From the NCBI RefSeq assembly GCF_040712315.1, contig NC_134015.1:14156945-14220944 (forward strand): DNA of 64,000 nt. The letters are read 5' to 3'. The first letter of the stretch is position 1. Every line of letters starts with the position of its first letter. Origin of the DNA: Castanea sativa. Taxonomy: Eukaryota > Streptophyta > Magnoliopsida > Fagales > Fagaceae. The notes beneath the pieces were generated by a model. It saw nothing but the letters and a program-made list of their open reading frames with translations. It was not told where the DNA came from and did no database searches. Of this stretch, positions 22,457-34,883 are shown one piece after another. The position numbers were made by a program, and so were the translations under genes.

Positions 22457-23610
22457 TTATTAAAATTATGTAGTGGTATATTACCCTATCCGTTCACATA
22501 AATTTATAGATTTTAAATTTGGCTCTTGTGCATGGGATCCATATATTTTTTATTATTATATATAGGACACACATTTATGTAAAAGAAATCTGTAATACAC
22601 TGAGTGCATTGAATAACTTATTTTAGAGTAGCTATAAAGGACATATTAACATATTATCAAAAGAACCACGTACATTATTTACCAAAAAAACAAAAAGAAA
22701 AAAAGTGTTACAGAGGGTTGCTAGCTGTTACCCCAGACGAAACTGAATTCGGATCAAGGGTACGATTATCTCCTTGAAATTTTATATTAAAGGAATTCAT
22801 ATCTTGTTATATTAACAGTGAGCATGCTCCCCTTCCATGAAGGTATATAACAACTTAATTGGTGAGGAATTGTGTCCCTTGTAATAGTTTTAAAGTTTGA
22901 CAAAATTTGTAACCCTTCACCAATGACGGTGACAATGAATTTGTTGTTGCTTAGACTTATTAGTTCCAACTTTTTATTAAGGTGACATTGAATTTGTTGT
23001 AGCTAAAAATATTGATTTGTCTATTAGGACTTTGGAAAATTGTTTGAGATTGAAAGGGCGGTCGTTGGAGACAGGAGCAACGTCGATGATGAGATTGCCA
23101 GTGTAGCCCAAGAGCGCAAGTAAGAGGTCATGGAGCATTGTTGGCTTTACTTTTTGGTTGATGATTTGGAATTAGCATCATGATTTGTGTTTGATTTTTC
23201 TCGGTTCATCTTTTTCATGTTCAAGATTTATGTACCTAGATTTGAATTAATTTTTTTTTCCAAATTAATATTTTTGATGTCAATATTTATTCTTATTTAG
23301 TAGCCATGTTAGCTTATTGTGTGCTAATTAATAGTGCACACCATTTGCCAAGTAAAAAAAAAGCTTCATCGCACATGTAAAGTACGTGTGATTAAGTTAG
23401 TATATAATATACGTGTTAGAAAAAAAAAGGGACTTCACTCACCAATAATTCATAAAAAAATTGTCTATTATTCTAAAGTTCTACTAAATAAAATTATGTG
23501 CAAATTGTACTTTTCACCCTAAAAAAAAAGGACCAGTATAAAGTTTTATTTTTTAGTTTACAATGAAGCAGTTTCTTCGCTTAACTTTTAATATTGAGCA
23601 CTTTACCTCT
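22457..23610. other. no gene seen
   Basis: AT-rich flank. Around 22720-23130 the sequence is slightly less AT-rich, and on the minus strand has short ORFs (for example 22787-22969) without recognised domains. Nothing else can be supported. Confidence 0.45.
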
Positions 23611-24182
23611 GGGAAATTATTTTGTACTTTCGGAGTACCATAAATGCGTACTCCCTCCTCTTACATGAATGGTGGGTCCCACTAATTAAATTTATAGTGA
23701 GACCCACCATTCATGTGAGAGGGGGGAGTGTTGGGTTTTGTGGAGTTTAGTTGTGTTTGATCCGGATGACGACCTGACTCGAAATAATGTTGCGTGGGTT
23801 TTTAATGGGAGATTTTCTGAGACTTAGTCCATGGGGAAAAATTTTTTGTCTGTTTTGTAGCCCATTGTGAATCCTGTGCGCAGAAAGTAGAAACCGTTGT
23901 TTTGGTGATTAGAGTTTTTAGTTGTAGTTTTTTGAGAGATAGAAAAATTGTATTGCCGCACTTTTGTATTTTTCTCTGATAATAATGAAATCATTCCAAC
24001 TCCGTGGATGTAGAAAAATTGCCGAACTATGTAAATACTGTCTTGTGCGTGTGATTATATTTTCTTTGGCGTGTGTTTTTTTTTTTTTTTTTTTTTTGTT
24101 TCTCACAGGTTTGGAAATTTCGTACTAATTCCTTATAGAGAATACACATTTATGGTACTATGAGAGTACCTAATAATTTTCC
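23611..24182. mobile_element. MITE with about 40-bp terminal inverted repeats
   Basis: The 5' end (GGGAAATTATTTTGTACTTT then CGGAGTACCATAAATG) is the inverse of the 3' end (CATTTATGGTACTATGAGAGTACCTAATAATTTTCC). The element has no ORF. It contains a nested hairpin at 23650-23735 and a T-run at 24078-24097. The superfamily is unclear; no clean target duplication was seen. Confidence 0.65.
23651..23734. repeat. nested hairpin, ~33-bp arms
   Basis: The arm ACTCCCTCCTCTTACATGAA-TGGTGGGTCCCAC pairs with the following GAGACCCACCATTCATGTGA-GAGGGGGGAGT across a 16-base AT-rich loop, with about three mismatches. A related, degraded form lies at 52035-52130. Confidence 0.75.
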
Positions 24183-24506
24183 TTTACCTCCTCCATTAGT
24201 TTAACAAACAATGAAAGTGTCCAAATTCACATTAAATTGACCTTACCCTCATCACTTTGTAATAGTTAGGGGATATCACAATCGTTGAAAATGGTGCCAT
24301 TTTTCATTTTAAAAAATTCCGTTACAATACTCTTTTTTTTTTTTTTTTCTTTAATCCGTTACAATAAATCTTTTGTTGCTTTATTGATATATTTTTAATT
24401 TTCTTCCCACCCTTACCATTGCCACTAAACAATCACGACATATTACAAACCACCATCTTTAGTTTTTAACATGAAATAGAAATGAAAATAAGCTGCCAAT
24501 ATTATG

Positions 24507-24507
24507 C

Positions 24508-24538
<31 letters not shown>

Positions 24539-24544
24539 AAAAAA
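24507..24544. repeat. poly(C)22-poly(A)16 tract
   Basis: Twenty-two consecutive C are followed by sixteen A. Long C homopolymers are rare in AT-rich plant DNA, so length error during sequencing or assembly is possible. Confidence 0.9.
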
Positions 24545-24646
24545 GCAAGTTAATACGAAATATAATTTGTTAGAGTTTAGTGGCCTTCACAGTTACAATG
24601 CATGAGTTTGGTCTCCTGTCAATCCAAATTTTTCCTAGGCTGGTAT

Positions 24647-25891
24647 TAAGCCTATCTATTATCCATACGCATTTAAGTAGTATGAATATAAATGACGGGC
24701 CATTCTAACAAGTGCTCTTAAGGAATTGGTTAACAATCCATTTTAAGAAAGTGATGAATTTGGATTTAAAATTCTCACGACGGTCGTCTGAGACACTTTT
24801 TTAAAGTGTCGGAGTTGATGCAATAATCTAATACTTCTGATGGTTTCTTCTTTGCGTTTTCTTTCCTAGTTTTTAATTTAAGTCCCCTGTTAACCAAAAA
24901 AAAAAAAAAAAGCCTATCTAATATTCATACGCATTTAAGTAGTATGAATATAACGTTCTGTTTGTTTCACTGGAAAACCTTCTGTAAAGATAGTTTTTCA
25001 CATTTTCTAGTGTTTGGTAGCACAAAAAAAAAAAAAAAAAAAAACTGGTCAACGGAAAACTATTTTTAGTCAATGGAAAATCCTAATAAAAATAAGGCTT
25101 GTTTTCTATAGGTTGTTTTCCAAAAAAAATTTTTGGAAAACAATCTCTCTCACGATACACCCTCTTACTCTTTTCTTTTTCTTTCCTCACACTTTCATTG
25201 TCACTATCTTTGGTCTCCCCTCTTCTATAGATATCTCTCTCTCTCTCTCTCTCTCCATGTTTCTCTTCCCCTTTATAACCCAATTCTCTAATTAGATTTT
25301 TTCCTCTCATTGCTTAATAATTATTTCATTCATTTCTACCAACTTGCAAAGGAGAACATATTTGCAGCGGTAATTATTTAATTCCTCTCTTCCAAAATCC
25401 CAATTCTTTACTTTGAATTTCAAACTTGATTTTATTTTTTTTCTTTAAAAAATTTTTGGTTTGATGGATTCCAGGTAGTTCTTTTTTGCACATAAAAGTG
25501 CTAAAAAAATATTAAAAAAATAAAAAAAGAAGAAGAAAGAATGAATGAAGTAAAAGACGAAAATTTTAAACATAGTGTCGGCTCTAAATTGCTTTTACAT
25601 AGGATAATCTTTATGGTAAATTAATAATATTGTTATATAATGAATGATAATTGTTTAGGGGAAATGTATTTGTTGGTAGATACATTATACAGATACTATG
25701 CAATAATAATATACTATGTAGATACATTATATAAATACATAATTTCGAGTAATATTAAAGACTTGTGGTTGACCATAGTAGACAATTAGTGTACCAGCAA
25801 AAAGAATAGACAATTAAAAGTTATTGTTATTTGTACTAATTAAAGATGTATTCTCATGTCAATTTTATGTATATAGACAAATGGTTGATAC

Positions 25892-25922
<31 letters not shown>

Positions 25923-26355
25923 TGTATAGACATTACTGTCCATATATATGAGCAAGATGAGTGGTAGAGATCATGAAAATTTGACAACTAATTTTGATAT
26001 ATTGTATCTATTGTCAAAATTTTAGTATGAAAACCAAATTCATTCTTGGTTTTTATTTTATTTTATTTATATTGATTACATTAGTTGGTTTACATAATAC
26101 ACATGTTTTAAATTACACAAAAAATATAAAAAATAAAAATAAAAATTTGCATATCAAACTCCAGAAAACATTCTCAAGCTTATTTTCAAAGTCATTACCA
26201 AACACTGGAAAATGATACAATTTTCTAGAAAATGCTCTTTGGAAAATGAACCATTTTCCAAAAAACGTTTATGCTAAAACAAACAAAGTATAAATGATGG
26301 GTTATGCTAACAAGTGCCCTTAGAGAATTGGTTAACAATCCATTTTAGGAAAGTT
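24647..26355. repeat. duplicated ~100-bp unit, second copy split by a transposon
   Basis: The unit CATACGCATTTAAGTAGTATG-AATATAAATGA...GGTTAACAATCCATTTTA.GAAAG occurs intact at 24661-24750. It occurs again as 24927-24953 plus 26288-26350, with the element 24954-26287 inserted at its middle. Confidence 0.75.
24954..26287. mobile_element. 1.33-kb TIR-type non-autonomous DNA transposon
   Basis: The intact unit at 24661-24750 gives the pre-insertion sequence, so boundaries are clear: TATAA is duplicated at 24949-24953 and 26288-26292. The ends share GTTTGTTT...AAACAAAC inverted similarity (CGTTCTGTTTGTTTCACTGG and CTAAAACAAACAAAG), with CATTTTCTAG/GGAAAAC motifs recurring inside both ends. It contains (TC)n at 25231-25254 and (TATG)n at 25891-25927. 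No transposase was seen. The superfamily is uncertain. Confidence 0.6.
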
Positions 26356-27178
26356 TTGACACTACTTTTATAGAAAATGAAAAAAGCTGTTAAAATATTA
26401 ATTTTTTTTTACCCATAAAAACTTTATTTAAATGGATTATTAACCAATGCCCTAGGAGTATTCGTTAGCATTTTCTATAAATGATTTGTCTCACCTTTTA
26501 GATTCCACTTTAAATTTTACCAATCATAACTTGTCATATATATAATATTTGAGTCTTCACTCACTAATCAATCTAAAAGCATGGTTGACTAGTAAATGTT
26601 TGACGTGGAGATTGATAATTAATGCTTATAACTCCTTGAGGTGCAGTTCGAATTAATGCTAATAGCTACATCTCATTCTTCAATTATTTAGGCTCGTGAA
26701 ATTAACCACATCCAAATTGAGAAAGAGGCTGATCTTTTGAGAAATTCCGTTCAAATAGGAGAAGTCCTAAGCCCAATTCTGTCTACATGGGTGAATGGTA
26801 TCATCAGGAATTATGATTAGTCCTAATAAACAACTACAGTGTCTATTAATGCCTAACAAATGATATTTATCAAATAAATTATGAGTTATGATGAGTTCTA
26901 ACAACTACAGTGTCTTCCAAAGTCAAAAGTATGCCCAAGTTTGAAAATTCAATATCTGTTAGGGAAAACAAAATAAAAAATCCAGAACTAAATTAGATCC
27001 ATAAAAAAAAAAGGGTTTAGGTCTACATGATCTGCTTATAAGAGAAATAAAAGGACTACGCTTACCAATCGTCGAATGCACATTTGTGCACAAAGGTTAT
27101 TTTGTACAGTTTTAGTCCCTATGTTCTGAGAGAGGACATTGCTCATCTGCACCCTACAATTCATTCATACATTAAAAT
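26356..27178. other. 5' flank of receptor-kinase pseudogene 1
   Basis: No gene is seen. The part 26810-27090 resembles the 209-bp monomer at the right edge of the window: ATTAGTCCTAA, AAGTTTGAAAATTCAAT, CTACATG.ATCTGCTT, AGAGAAATAAA.GGACT.CGCTTA.CAA in the same order. No clear TATA box was seen before the ATG at 27179. Confidence 0.6.
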
Positions 27179-30100
27179 ATGAAGCAATTCCGTTTCTTAT
27201 TGCTTCTTCTCACCCTCTTTCAATTCATTGCAAGTTACAGCATGAAAATGGTGGGAGGTATTGACTCCAGCTCAGACAGAGAAGCCCTTCTAGCCTTCAA
27301 ATCCTTAGTTTCTGTTCCTCAGAATGCTCTCTCTGGATGGAACATAAGCTCATTACTTGGTTTGGTGTGAACTGCACCAGCAATGGAACACATGTCCGAT
27401 CACTAAGCCTTACCAGTCTTGGGCTCTTTGGAAATATTCCTCCTCAGCTCTCCAACCTCACTTCCCTCAAAACTCTAGACCTTTACAACAACTCTTTTTT
27501 TGGTCAAATTCCTTCTGAATTTGCCTGTCTTACTTGCCTTCAGCGCATAATTCTCGCATCAAACAGCATCAGTGGCACAATTCCTGTCAGTCTATCTTAC
27601 TGTCTTATGCTTGAACAGATTAGTTTTGAGACCAACAAACTTACTGGTCTCCTTCCTAGTGAACTAGGCCACCTTCCTAGACTGGAAATTCTTGACGTGT
27701 CCATTAACAACCTTATTGGTGCAATTCCCTCTACTTTTGGCAATCTCTCCACTCTTACAATTCTCATTATAGCAAGAAACCAGATATTTGGCGAGATTCC
27801 AAATGAGTTGGGTCGTCTGCATAATCTTGTCATGCTTCAACTCTCAGATAATCAATTAAGTGGCGAGATACCCTTTTCGATTTTCAACATATCCTCCTTG
27901 GAGTTCTCATCTCTCACACAAAACAGGCTTGTTGGAAAGCTGCCCTCCAATATAGGCTTTACCCTTCCCAACATAAGGGAGCTCCACCTGGGACGCAATA
28001 GTTTCGAAGGACCAATACCAAGTTCTTTATCCAATGCTTCACATATTGAATATCTTGATCTCCCCTCAAATAATTTCACAGGGCCTATTCCTTTACTTGG
28101 TAAATTGAAAAATCTAGTCAAATTAGTTCTTGGCTCAAATAAATTATCTTCTACAACAGAGCTGAATTTTCAAGTATTTGATTCCCTCACTAACTGTACC
28201 CAGTTAGAGGATATCTATCTGAATTCCAACCAATTATCTGGCGAACTTCCCAGTTCTGTTGCAAATCTCTCAGTCAAACTCCAAGAATTTTGTATGGATG
28301 ATAATCTGTTGATCGGTAGTTTCCCTCAAGGATTTGAGAGGTACCAAAACCTTGTAGCCTTATCAATTCAACAAAACTCTTTCAAGGGCCAAATACCAAG
28401 GTCCATCGGAAAGCTTCAGAAACTACAAAGACTTATGGTACATGAAAACCTCTTCTCCGGAGAAATTCCCGATATCTTTAGCAATATTACTTAACTATAT
28501 CTGCTCAATATGGGAAACAACTAGTTATCTGGAAGAATTCCTATGAGTTTAGCAACAAGCCAGAAATTAAAGATACTTTATCTAGCACAGAATGGGCTCA
28601 ATGGGAGTATTCCAAAGCAAATTTTTGAGCTTCCCAATTTGTACGCTTTGGCAATTGGCAAATAACTCTTTGATTGGTTCCCTACCTGAAAATTTTGGCA
28701 ATTTGAGACAGCTTGAATTCATGGATGTTTATCGTAACCAGTTGTCCGGAAATATTCCAACAATATCCCAGACATACTCAAGTTTTCGCATTCTCAGCAT
28801 GGCTAGAAACAAGATAACAGGCCCAATACCGAAGTCACTGGAAAATCTAGCAGCACTGGAGAGCTTGGATCTTTCTTTCAACAATCTTTCAGGTGTAATC
28901 CCCAAAGAGTTGCAGAACCTTCAAGTTTTGCAGATGCTAAATTTGTCTTTCAACAGCTTGGAAGGAGAAGTACCGACAAATGGTGTATTTGCAAACATCA
29001 TCTGGGATTCTCTCCAGGGAAACTCCGGGCTCTGTGCACTTGACCATGATGCTGCAGAAAAGCTAAGAGTCACTACTTCTGTGACAAAAACGAAAGTCAA
29101 ATTCTCATTTAGTACTCAAAGTCACTATTCCAATTTCTGCTATCATTGTGCTTGTCTGTGCATTGTGTTTAGTGTGGGCACTAGTCACCAAAAACTAGAG
29201 GAAGATAAGAAACAATGGAACTCCTTCATCGGTAGTCAAGGGTTTACCCCCAAGGCTATCTTACTCAGAAATCCAGCATGGTACAAATGGGTTTGCCCCA
29301 GAAAATTTGTTAGGGAAGGGAGCGTTTGGGTCTGTTTACAAAGCTGTTTTCAGTACAGGGGAGAATAGCACCCTGACCACAGTTACAGTGAAGGTTCTAG
29401 ACTTGACACAATGTAAAGCTTCCAAGAGTTTTGATGCAGAATGTGAAGCTCTAAGAAACATCTGGCATCGGAGCCTTGTTAAGGTGTTCACTTCTTGCTC
29501 TAGCATTGATCATACAGGAGCTGCAATCAAGGCTTTGGCTATGGAATTCATGTCTAACGGTAACTTGGATAAGTGGTTCTATCCAGAGGAAGTTGAATGT
29601 GGATCAACTCTGACACTAATCCAGAGACTGAATATTGCCATTGATGTAGCTACTGCCTTAGATTACCTACATCATGACTGTGATCCACCAGTAGTCCATT
29701 GTGATTTGAAACCCGGAAATGTGCTTTTGGACGAAGATATGACTGCTCATGTTGGAGATTTTGGGTTAGCAAGATTTCTCTCCCATGATACATCACAGAA
29801 TGAAAGCAGCACAATTGGACTAAAAGGCTCAATTGGTTACATTGCTCTAGGTATGAAAATCTTAATTGTATGAAACATGAGAGGAACTGATGGTTAAATT
29901 CACTATTTCCTAATAGATTAAGCTTTTAGGACAAATGGTAATTTATCACAGTACCAGGCCAACTAGTTTCAAGTTCCGACCATGTTTCCACTCTTACTCT
30001 CTTGCTACATTTGACACAAAGTACATATTAGAAAGAAAGAAATAGGAGTATTTAACAGTATGTTTCCTGCATTGTGAAGCTTTTATAATTTCTGGTTGGG

Positions 30101-30640
30101 AATTCTTGATCCTAATATCCTGAATTTTTTTGTAGAGTATGGCTTGGGTGGAAAGGCTTCAACCAGTGGGGATGTCTATAGCTTTGGAATACTTCTGCTT
30201 GAGATGATAATTGCCAAGAAGCCCACAGATAGCATGTTCCAGGAAGGTTTAGGCCTAAACAAGTCATCTCTGAAGTGCACAAGAGTAAAATCTTGGATAT
30301 TGCTGATCCAAGGCTTTTCAAAGATTATGAATCTGTAACACCAAGCAGAAGTAGTACTAGTTCTATTGGTGGAGAGAGCAGCAGCAGCAGCAGCAACAAC
30401 AACATTGCTTTAAGAAGTGAGGAGTGTGTGGCTGCAATGGTGGGAGTAGGATTATCTTGTGCTGCTCATTCATCAAAAGAACGTTTTACTATGAGAGAAG
30501 CCTTATCCAAGTTGCAAGAGATTAAAAAGGAGATTTATTGGATTTTGAAGCATTGCCTTAACACTTTTGTGCAGAGTTTAAGTTTATTGCTCAAGCTATT
30601 TAAGCTTATATATTTCTTTATGACTAGGGCTGCCAATTGA
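27179..30640 (+). pseudogene. LRR receptor-like kinase pseudogene 1 (subfamily XII, non-RD)
   Basis: The product would be a plasma-membrane immune-type receptor kinase of the FLS2/EFR/Xa21 class. Order: signal peptide (MKQFRFLLLLLTLFQF), LRRNT (DREALLAFKSLV...LSGWN), about 20 LRRs (27380-29000; LxxLxxLDLSxNxLxGxIP pattern), transmembrane segment near 29105-29180 in a shifted frame, and kinase from 29290. The kinase shows GKGAFGSVYKA, VKVLDL Lys, HCDLKPGN (Cys before Asp, non-RD) and DFG. The intron is 29851-30135 (GT-AG) and exon 2 begins 30136 (YGLGGKASTSGDVYSFGILL). Breaks: frameshift about 27345, TAA 28492, TAG 28522, frameshift about 28655, one-base insertion about 29090, TAG about 29198, one-base deletion about 30262. 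The conserved Pro of GYIAPEYG is Leu. An AGC/AAC repeat encodes Ser/Asn at 30379-30405. Confidence 0.9.
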
Positions 30641-31250
30641 TGCGAGTCTCTTTGATGGCCAGTTAATGTGATCATATGTCAAATTGTATTGCATTTTCTT
30701 TATCGAACCCCAAATTGAGGCAGTTCAGAAATTTTCATATTTTAATATGTAATAAAATAAGATAAAAGCTTAGACCACACCTTTAATGAATGCAAAATCC
30801 CTTGGTTCATATTGAGCCATCTCGTATTCATTTTCCTTTAACCCTACTGCTTCACATGCTCTAGCAATAATTTTAGTGGTTTTTGTAAGTAATTAATCGA
30901 TGTCTTTCCTATTCTCTATTCAATCTGGTTGAACTTATCATCTGTTGTGTCAACAATAGCATAAACCAAAGCGTAAAGTTTTATGCCATTGAAGGTTCCT
31001 ATTTGAATCAATCAAGAACATACTCTCGTATACATACATGCCTAGGATCCCCAGGACATATTGACCCATTCACATTTCTCATACCTCAAAAATAAAGAAA
31101 ATAATATCTTTTTATTTATTTAAAATAACTGTATTAATTACAAGAAATCCTATTAATATTTTCAAAATAGAGCAGACACTTCAACAAAATTTTAACCATA
31201 GTCCATTGGCATACTATATGGTAATTTTTTTTAAAGAAAAAAAAAAAGGT
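30641..31250 (+). other. 3' flank shared with receptor-kinase pseudogene 2
   Basis: Noncoding sequence that aligns with 41500-42248 and 44381-44430 (for example CCCCAAATTGAGGCAGTTCAG and TGTGATCATATGTCAAA). The duplication therefore included at least 600 bp of downstream DNA. Confidence 0.75.
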
Positions 31251-32061
31251 AATTTCCTAACTATAACTATTGAAATATCAAAATCAAAATCAAAATATTT
31301 AGTTCCAAATATTCTTCTATTTATGCATGATTCCATCATTTCTTTTAAATAAACCAAAAAATCGTGCTTGATTCCGTCATTCTTTTAAATAAATAAAAAA
31401 CAATATTATTCTGGAAAATTTTGGCATTCTATAAAATTCCTGAACTTTCAAATTTTGATATGACTTGTTATGAAAACATTTCAAGTCATTTAGCATGAGG
31501 ATAGGTTTTCCATAGAGCATGTGGAATACGCATTTATACAAGAGTTCAGTAAGCCCAATTCTCTTAGAGGGCATTCTTTGGACTTAGAGAGCCTTAGTCA
31601 TACTAGAATTTCCAGGATTTCCTGTGATTTGGGGTTGGTTGAGCCTTGTTCAGGATCTTGAGCCATCTTGTTCACTACTTGTGCAAGAATTCTATGCTAA
31701 CTTCATATGTAATACGGAAGGAAAGCACATATATCTCTCAGCTTCTAGTCATTTCTATGGCTTCGGATATGGATGACACTCCATATTAGAAGTGGACAAA
31801 CCCTACTCTTAATAATGCTCTCACTAAGCTCAATGGCTAGCGTTGTGAATGGTCCTTTTCTTTCTCTTATCATCATGCTTTTGCCTATTAATTTCAGCAT
31901 GTCTCCTTTTCCCAACCGAGTTGTTTATTTTAAACTCCATGCCACCATTGATGCTAGCTCGTGCACACCTATAACTTGAGTTCTGGTAACTAGCACAAAG
32001 CTTTCGTTCTATTTAGTTGCGGCTTCAGAAAATTTTTTGAGGGTGGTTATTAAGAAACTTA
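31251..32061. other. no gene; second copia gag-leader fragment
   Basis: Bases 31680-32015 align with 14310-14640 and look like a degraded copia gag start (NNALTKLNG). The rest (31251-31679) is AT-rich without recognised content. Confidence 0.45.
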
Positions 32062-32205
32062 GAGCCCGTTTGGTAATATTGTTCTAATAACATTGTTTGT
32101 ATTTTTTTAGTAATACATGTGGGTAAAAAAATGTGTAAAAATACGTGTAATATTGTTTAAACATTGAAAATTGTTATTCAAAATACACTACCAAATAGCC
32201 TCTTA
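32062..32205. mobile_element. MITE (about 144 bp)
   Basis: Inverted ends GAGCCCGTTTGGTAATATTG and the reverse complement of ACACTACCAAATAGCCTC. The GCCCGTTTGG-type terminus is common in plant MITEs. No coding content. Confidence 0.6.
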
Positions 32206-32378
32206 GTGTGCATTTGACATGGCTTAAAAAACCAGTTTTTTTTTACTATTCAGCTTATTTTTGCTATTATTCATGGGTCACACTGTACTATTTCAACTAC
32301 CTTTTAACTTTATCTAGAGTATTTTTAATAAAAAGTTTTCAGTTTCAGCTAAATAAGCTGTTTTTAAACGGATCCTTA
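32206..32378. mobile_element. second MITE (about 170 bp), adjacent
   Basis: Starts GTGTGCATTTGACATGGCTT and ends AAGCTGTTTTTAAACGGATCC. It contains ATTCATGGGTCACACTGTAC and AAAAGTTTTCAGTTTCAGCTAAATAAG. Terminal inverted similarity is weak. I assign it by overall resemblance to a short DNA-element family. Confidence 0.45.
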
Positions 32379-32838
32379 AATCATACAAAATCTAATAAAA
32401 AGAAAATTTCATACATTGACCAAAAAAAAAAAAAAACACACGCAAATGCATAAAATCTTACGATTTCCTTCTCCAAATTATTTTATTTTGAAATCGTTAT
32501 ATGATAGTCTCATTATCAATGTTGCAAGCTACATCTCTTCAAAAGTTTAGTTAAATAAAATTTTTCTTGGACTTTTTCTTTTTATTTGTAAGGACCTAAT
32601 ATATTGTTAAGGGAACCAAAGTTTAAGAACAAGATTTTGCTACAAACTTTGTTGTAGTCACTCTTACTAAATGAATTAACATTGTTACATATTTTGAAAA
32701 TCTAATCGATGAATTGCAGGTTCTTTGTATTCTTTAAACACGTTAAAATTTTATGTCAATTGGATGTTATTTGCTATTTAATCTATAAAATTATTTTTTA
32801 TATATAATATTAGACTACAAAAACTCAAAATGTAAATA

Positions 32839-34835
32839 TTTGAGAGGTACCAAAACCTTGTAGCCTTATCAATTCAACAAAATTCTTTTGAAGGCCAAAT
32901 ACTAAACTCCCTTGGAAAGCTTTAGAAACTACAAATACTTCAGGTACATGAAAACCTCTTCTCCGGAGAAATTCCGGATATCTTTAGAAATCTCAAACAA
33001 TTATATCTGCTCAATATGGGAAACAACCAGTTGTCTGGTAGAATTCCTATGAGTTTAGCAACATGCCAGAAATTGAAGAAACTTTATCTAGCAAAGTCTG
33101 GGCTCAATGGGAGTATTACAAAGCAAAATTTTGAGCTCCCGATTTGTACTTTTTGCAATTGGCAAATAACTCTTTGATTGGTTCTCTACCTGAAAATTTT
33201 TTGCAATTTAAGACAGCTTGAATTCATGGATGTTTATGGTAACCAGTTGTCCGGAAATATGCCAACAATAACCCAGACATACTTAAGTTTTCGCATTCTT
33301 AACATTGCTAGAAACAAGATAACTGGCTCAATACCAAAGTCACTGGAGAGCTTGGATCTTTCTTTTAACAATCTTTCAGGTGTTATCCCCAATGAGTTAT
33401 AGAGCCTTCAAGTTTTGCAGATGTTAAATTTTTCTTTCAACAGCTTGGAAGGAGAAGTACCGAAAAATGGTGTCTTTGCAAACATCAGTTGGGATTCTCT
33501 CCAGGGAAACTCCGGGTTCTGTGCATTTGACCATGATGCTGCAGAAGAGCTAAGAGTCACTACTTGTGTCACAAAAAAGAAGTCAAATTCTCATTTAGTA
33601 CTCAAAGTCACTATTCTAATTTCTGCTATCATTGTGCTTGTCTGTGCATTGTGTTTAGTGTGGGCACTAGTCACCAAAAAGAAGAGCAAGATAAGAAACA
33701 ATGGAACTTCATTTGTAGTCAAGGGTTTACCCCCAAGGCTATCTTACTCAGAAATCCAGCTTGGTACAAATGGGTTTGCCACAGAAAATTTGTTAGGGAA
33801 GGGAGCGTTTAGGTCTGTTTATAGAGCTGTTTTAAGTACTGGTGAGAATGGAAACCAGACCACAGTTGCAGTGAAAGTTCTAGACTTGGCACAAAGTAAA
33901 GCTTCCAAGAGTTTTGATGCAGAATGTGAAGCTTTAAGAAACATCTGGCATCGGAACTTTGTTAATGTGTTCACTTCTTGCTCTAGCATTGATCATACAT
34001 GAGCTGTATTCAAGGGTTTGGTTATGGAATTCATGTATAATGGTAACTTAGATAAGTGGTTGTATCTAGAGGATGTTAAGTGTGGTTTAACTCTGACTTT
34101 AACCCAGAGATTGAATATTGCAATTGATGTAGCTACTGCCTTAGATTACCTACATTATGACTGTGATCCACCAGTAGTACATTGTGATTTGAAACTCGAA
34201 AATGTGCTTTTGGACGAAGATATGACTGCTCATGTTGGAGATTTTGGGTTAGCAAGGTTTTTTTTTTCTCATGATTCAGTGCAGAATGAGAGTAGCACAA
34301 TTGGACTAAAAGGCTCAATTGGTTACATTGCTCTAGGTATGTTGATCTTATTGTATGAAACTTGAAAGGAATTGATGATTAAATTCACAATTTCTTAATA
34401 GATTAAGCCTATAGGACAAATTATAATTTATCATAGTATCATCCCAACTGGTTTCAAGTTCCGACCATGTTCCCACTCTACCTCTCTTGTTACATATATT
34501 TGACCCCAAAGAACGTATTAGAAAGGAAGACAATGGAAAATTTAACATTGTTTCCTACATTGTTTCTTTAGGCTTTCATAATTTCTTGATCCTAATATCC
34601 TGAATTCTTTTGTAGAGTATGGCTTGGGTGGAAAGGCTTCAACTAGTGGGGATGTCTATAGTTTTGGAATACTGCTGCTTGAGATGATGATTGCGAAGAA
34701 GCCCATAGATAGGATGTTCCAGGAAGGTTTAAGCCTAAACAAGTTCGTATCTAAAATGCACGAGTGTAAAATCTTGGATATTACTGATCCAAGGCTTTTC
34801 TAGGATATTGAATCTTTAACACAAAGCAGTAGTAC
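32839..34835 (+). pseudogene. LRR receptor-like kinase pseudogene 2, 5'-truncated and split
   Basis: This aligns with pseudogene 1 from about 28338 on. It lacks the signal peptide, LRRNT and most LRRs. It retains the last LRRs, an intact juxtamembrane and transmembrane frame (VTILISAIIVLVCALCLVWA), and kinase blocks GKGAFRSVYRA (third Gly changed to Arg), VAVKVL, HCDLKLEN and DFG. The intron is 34337-34615. In-frame stops are at 33400, 34000 and 34800. Exon 2 is split at 34835 by a LINE; its tail resumes at 41288-41480. It shares the Pro-to-Leu change in GYIAL with pseudogene 1. Confidence 0.85.
34824..34835 (+). repeat. target-site duplication, left of LINE 1
   Basis: AAGCAGTAGTAC here and AAGCAGCAGTAC at 41288-41299 (11 of 12 identical) bracket LINE 1. 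The poly(T) begins at the next base. Confidence 0.8.
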
Positions 34836-34883
34836 TTTTTTTTTTTTTTTTTTTTAAAAATTTTTGCATTCAACAAAATGAGC

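Noticed and set aside
25014..25310. ORFs rich in Lys, Phe, Ser and Leu on both strands
   Set aside because: They come from an A-run and a CT repeat inside the TIR element.
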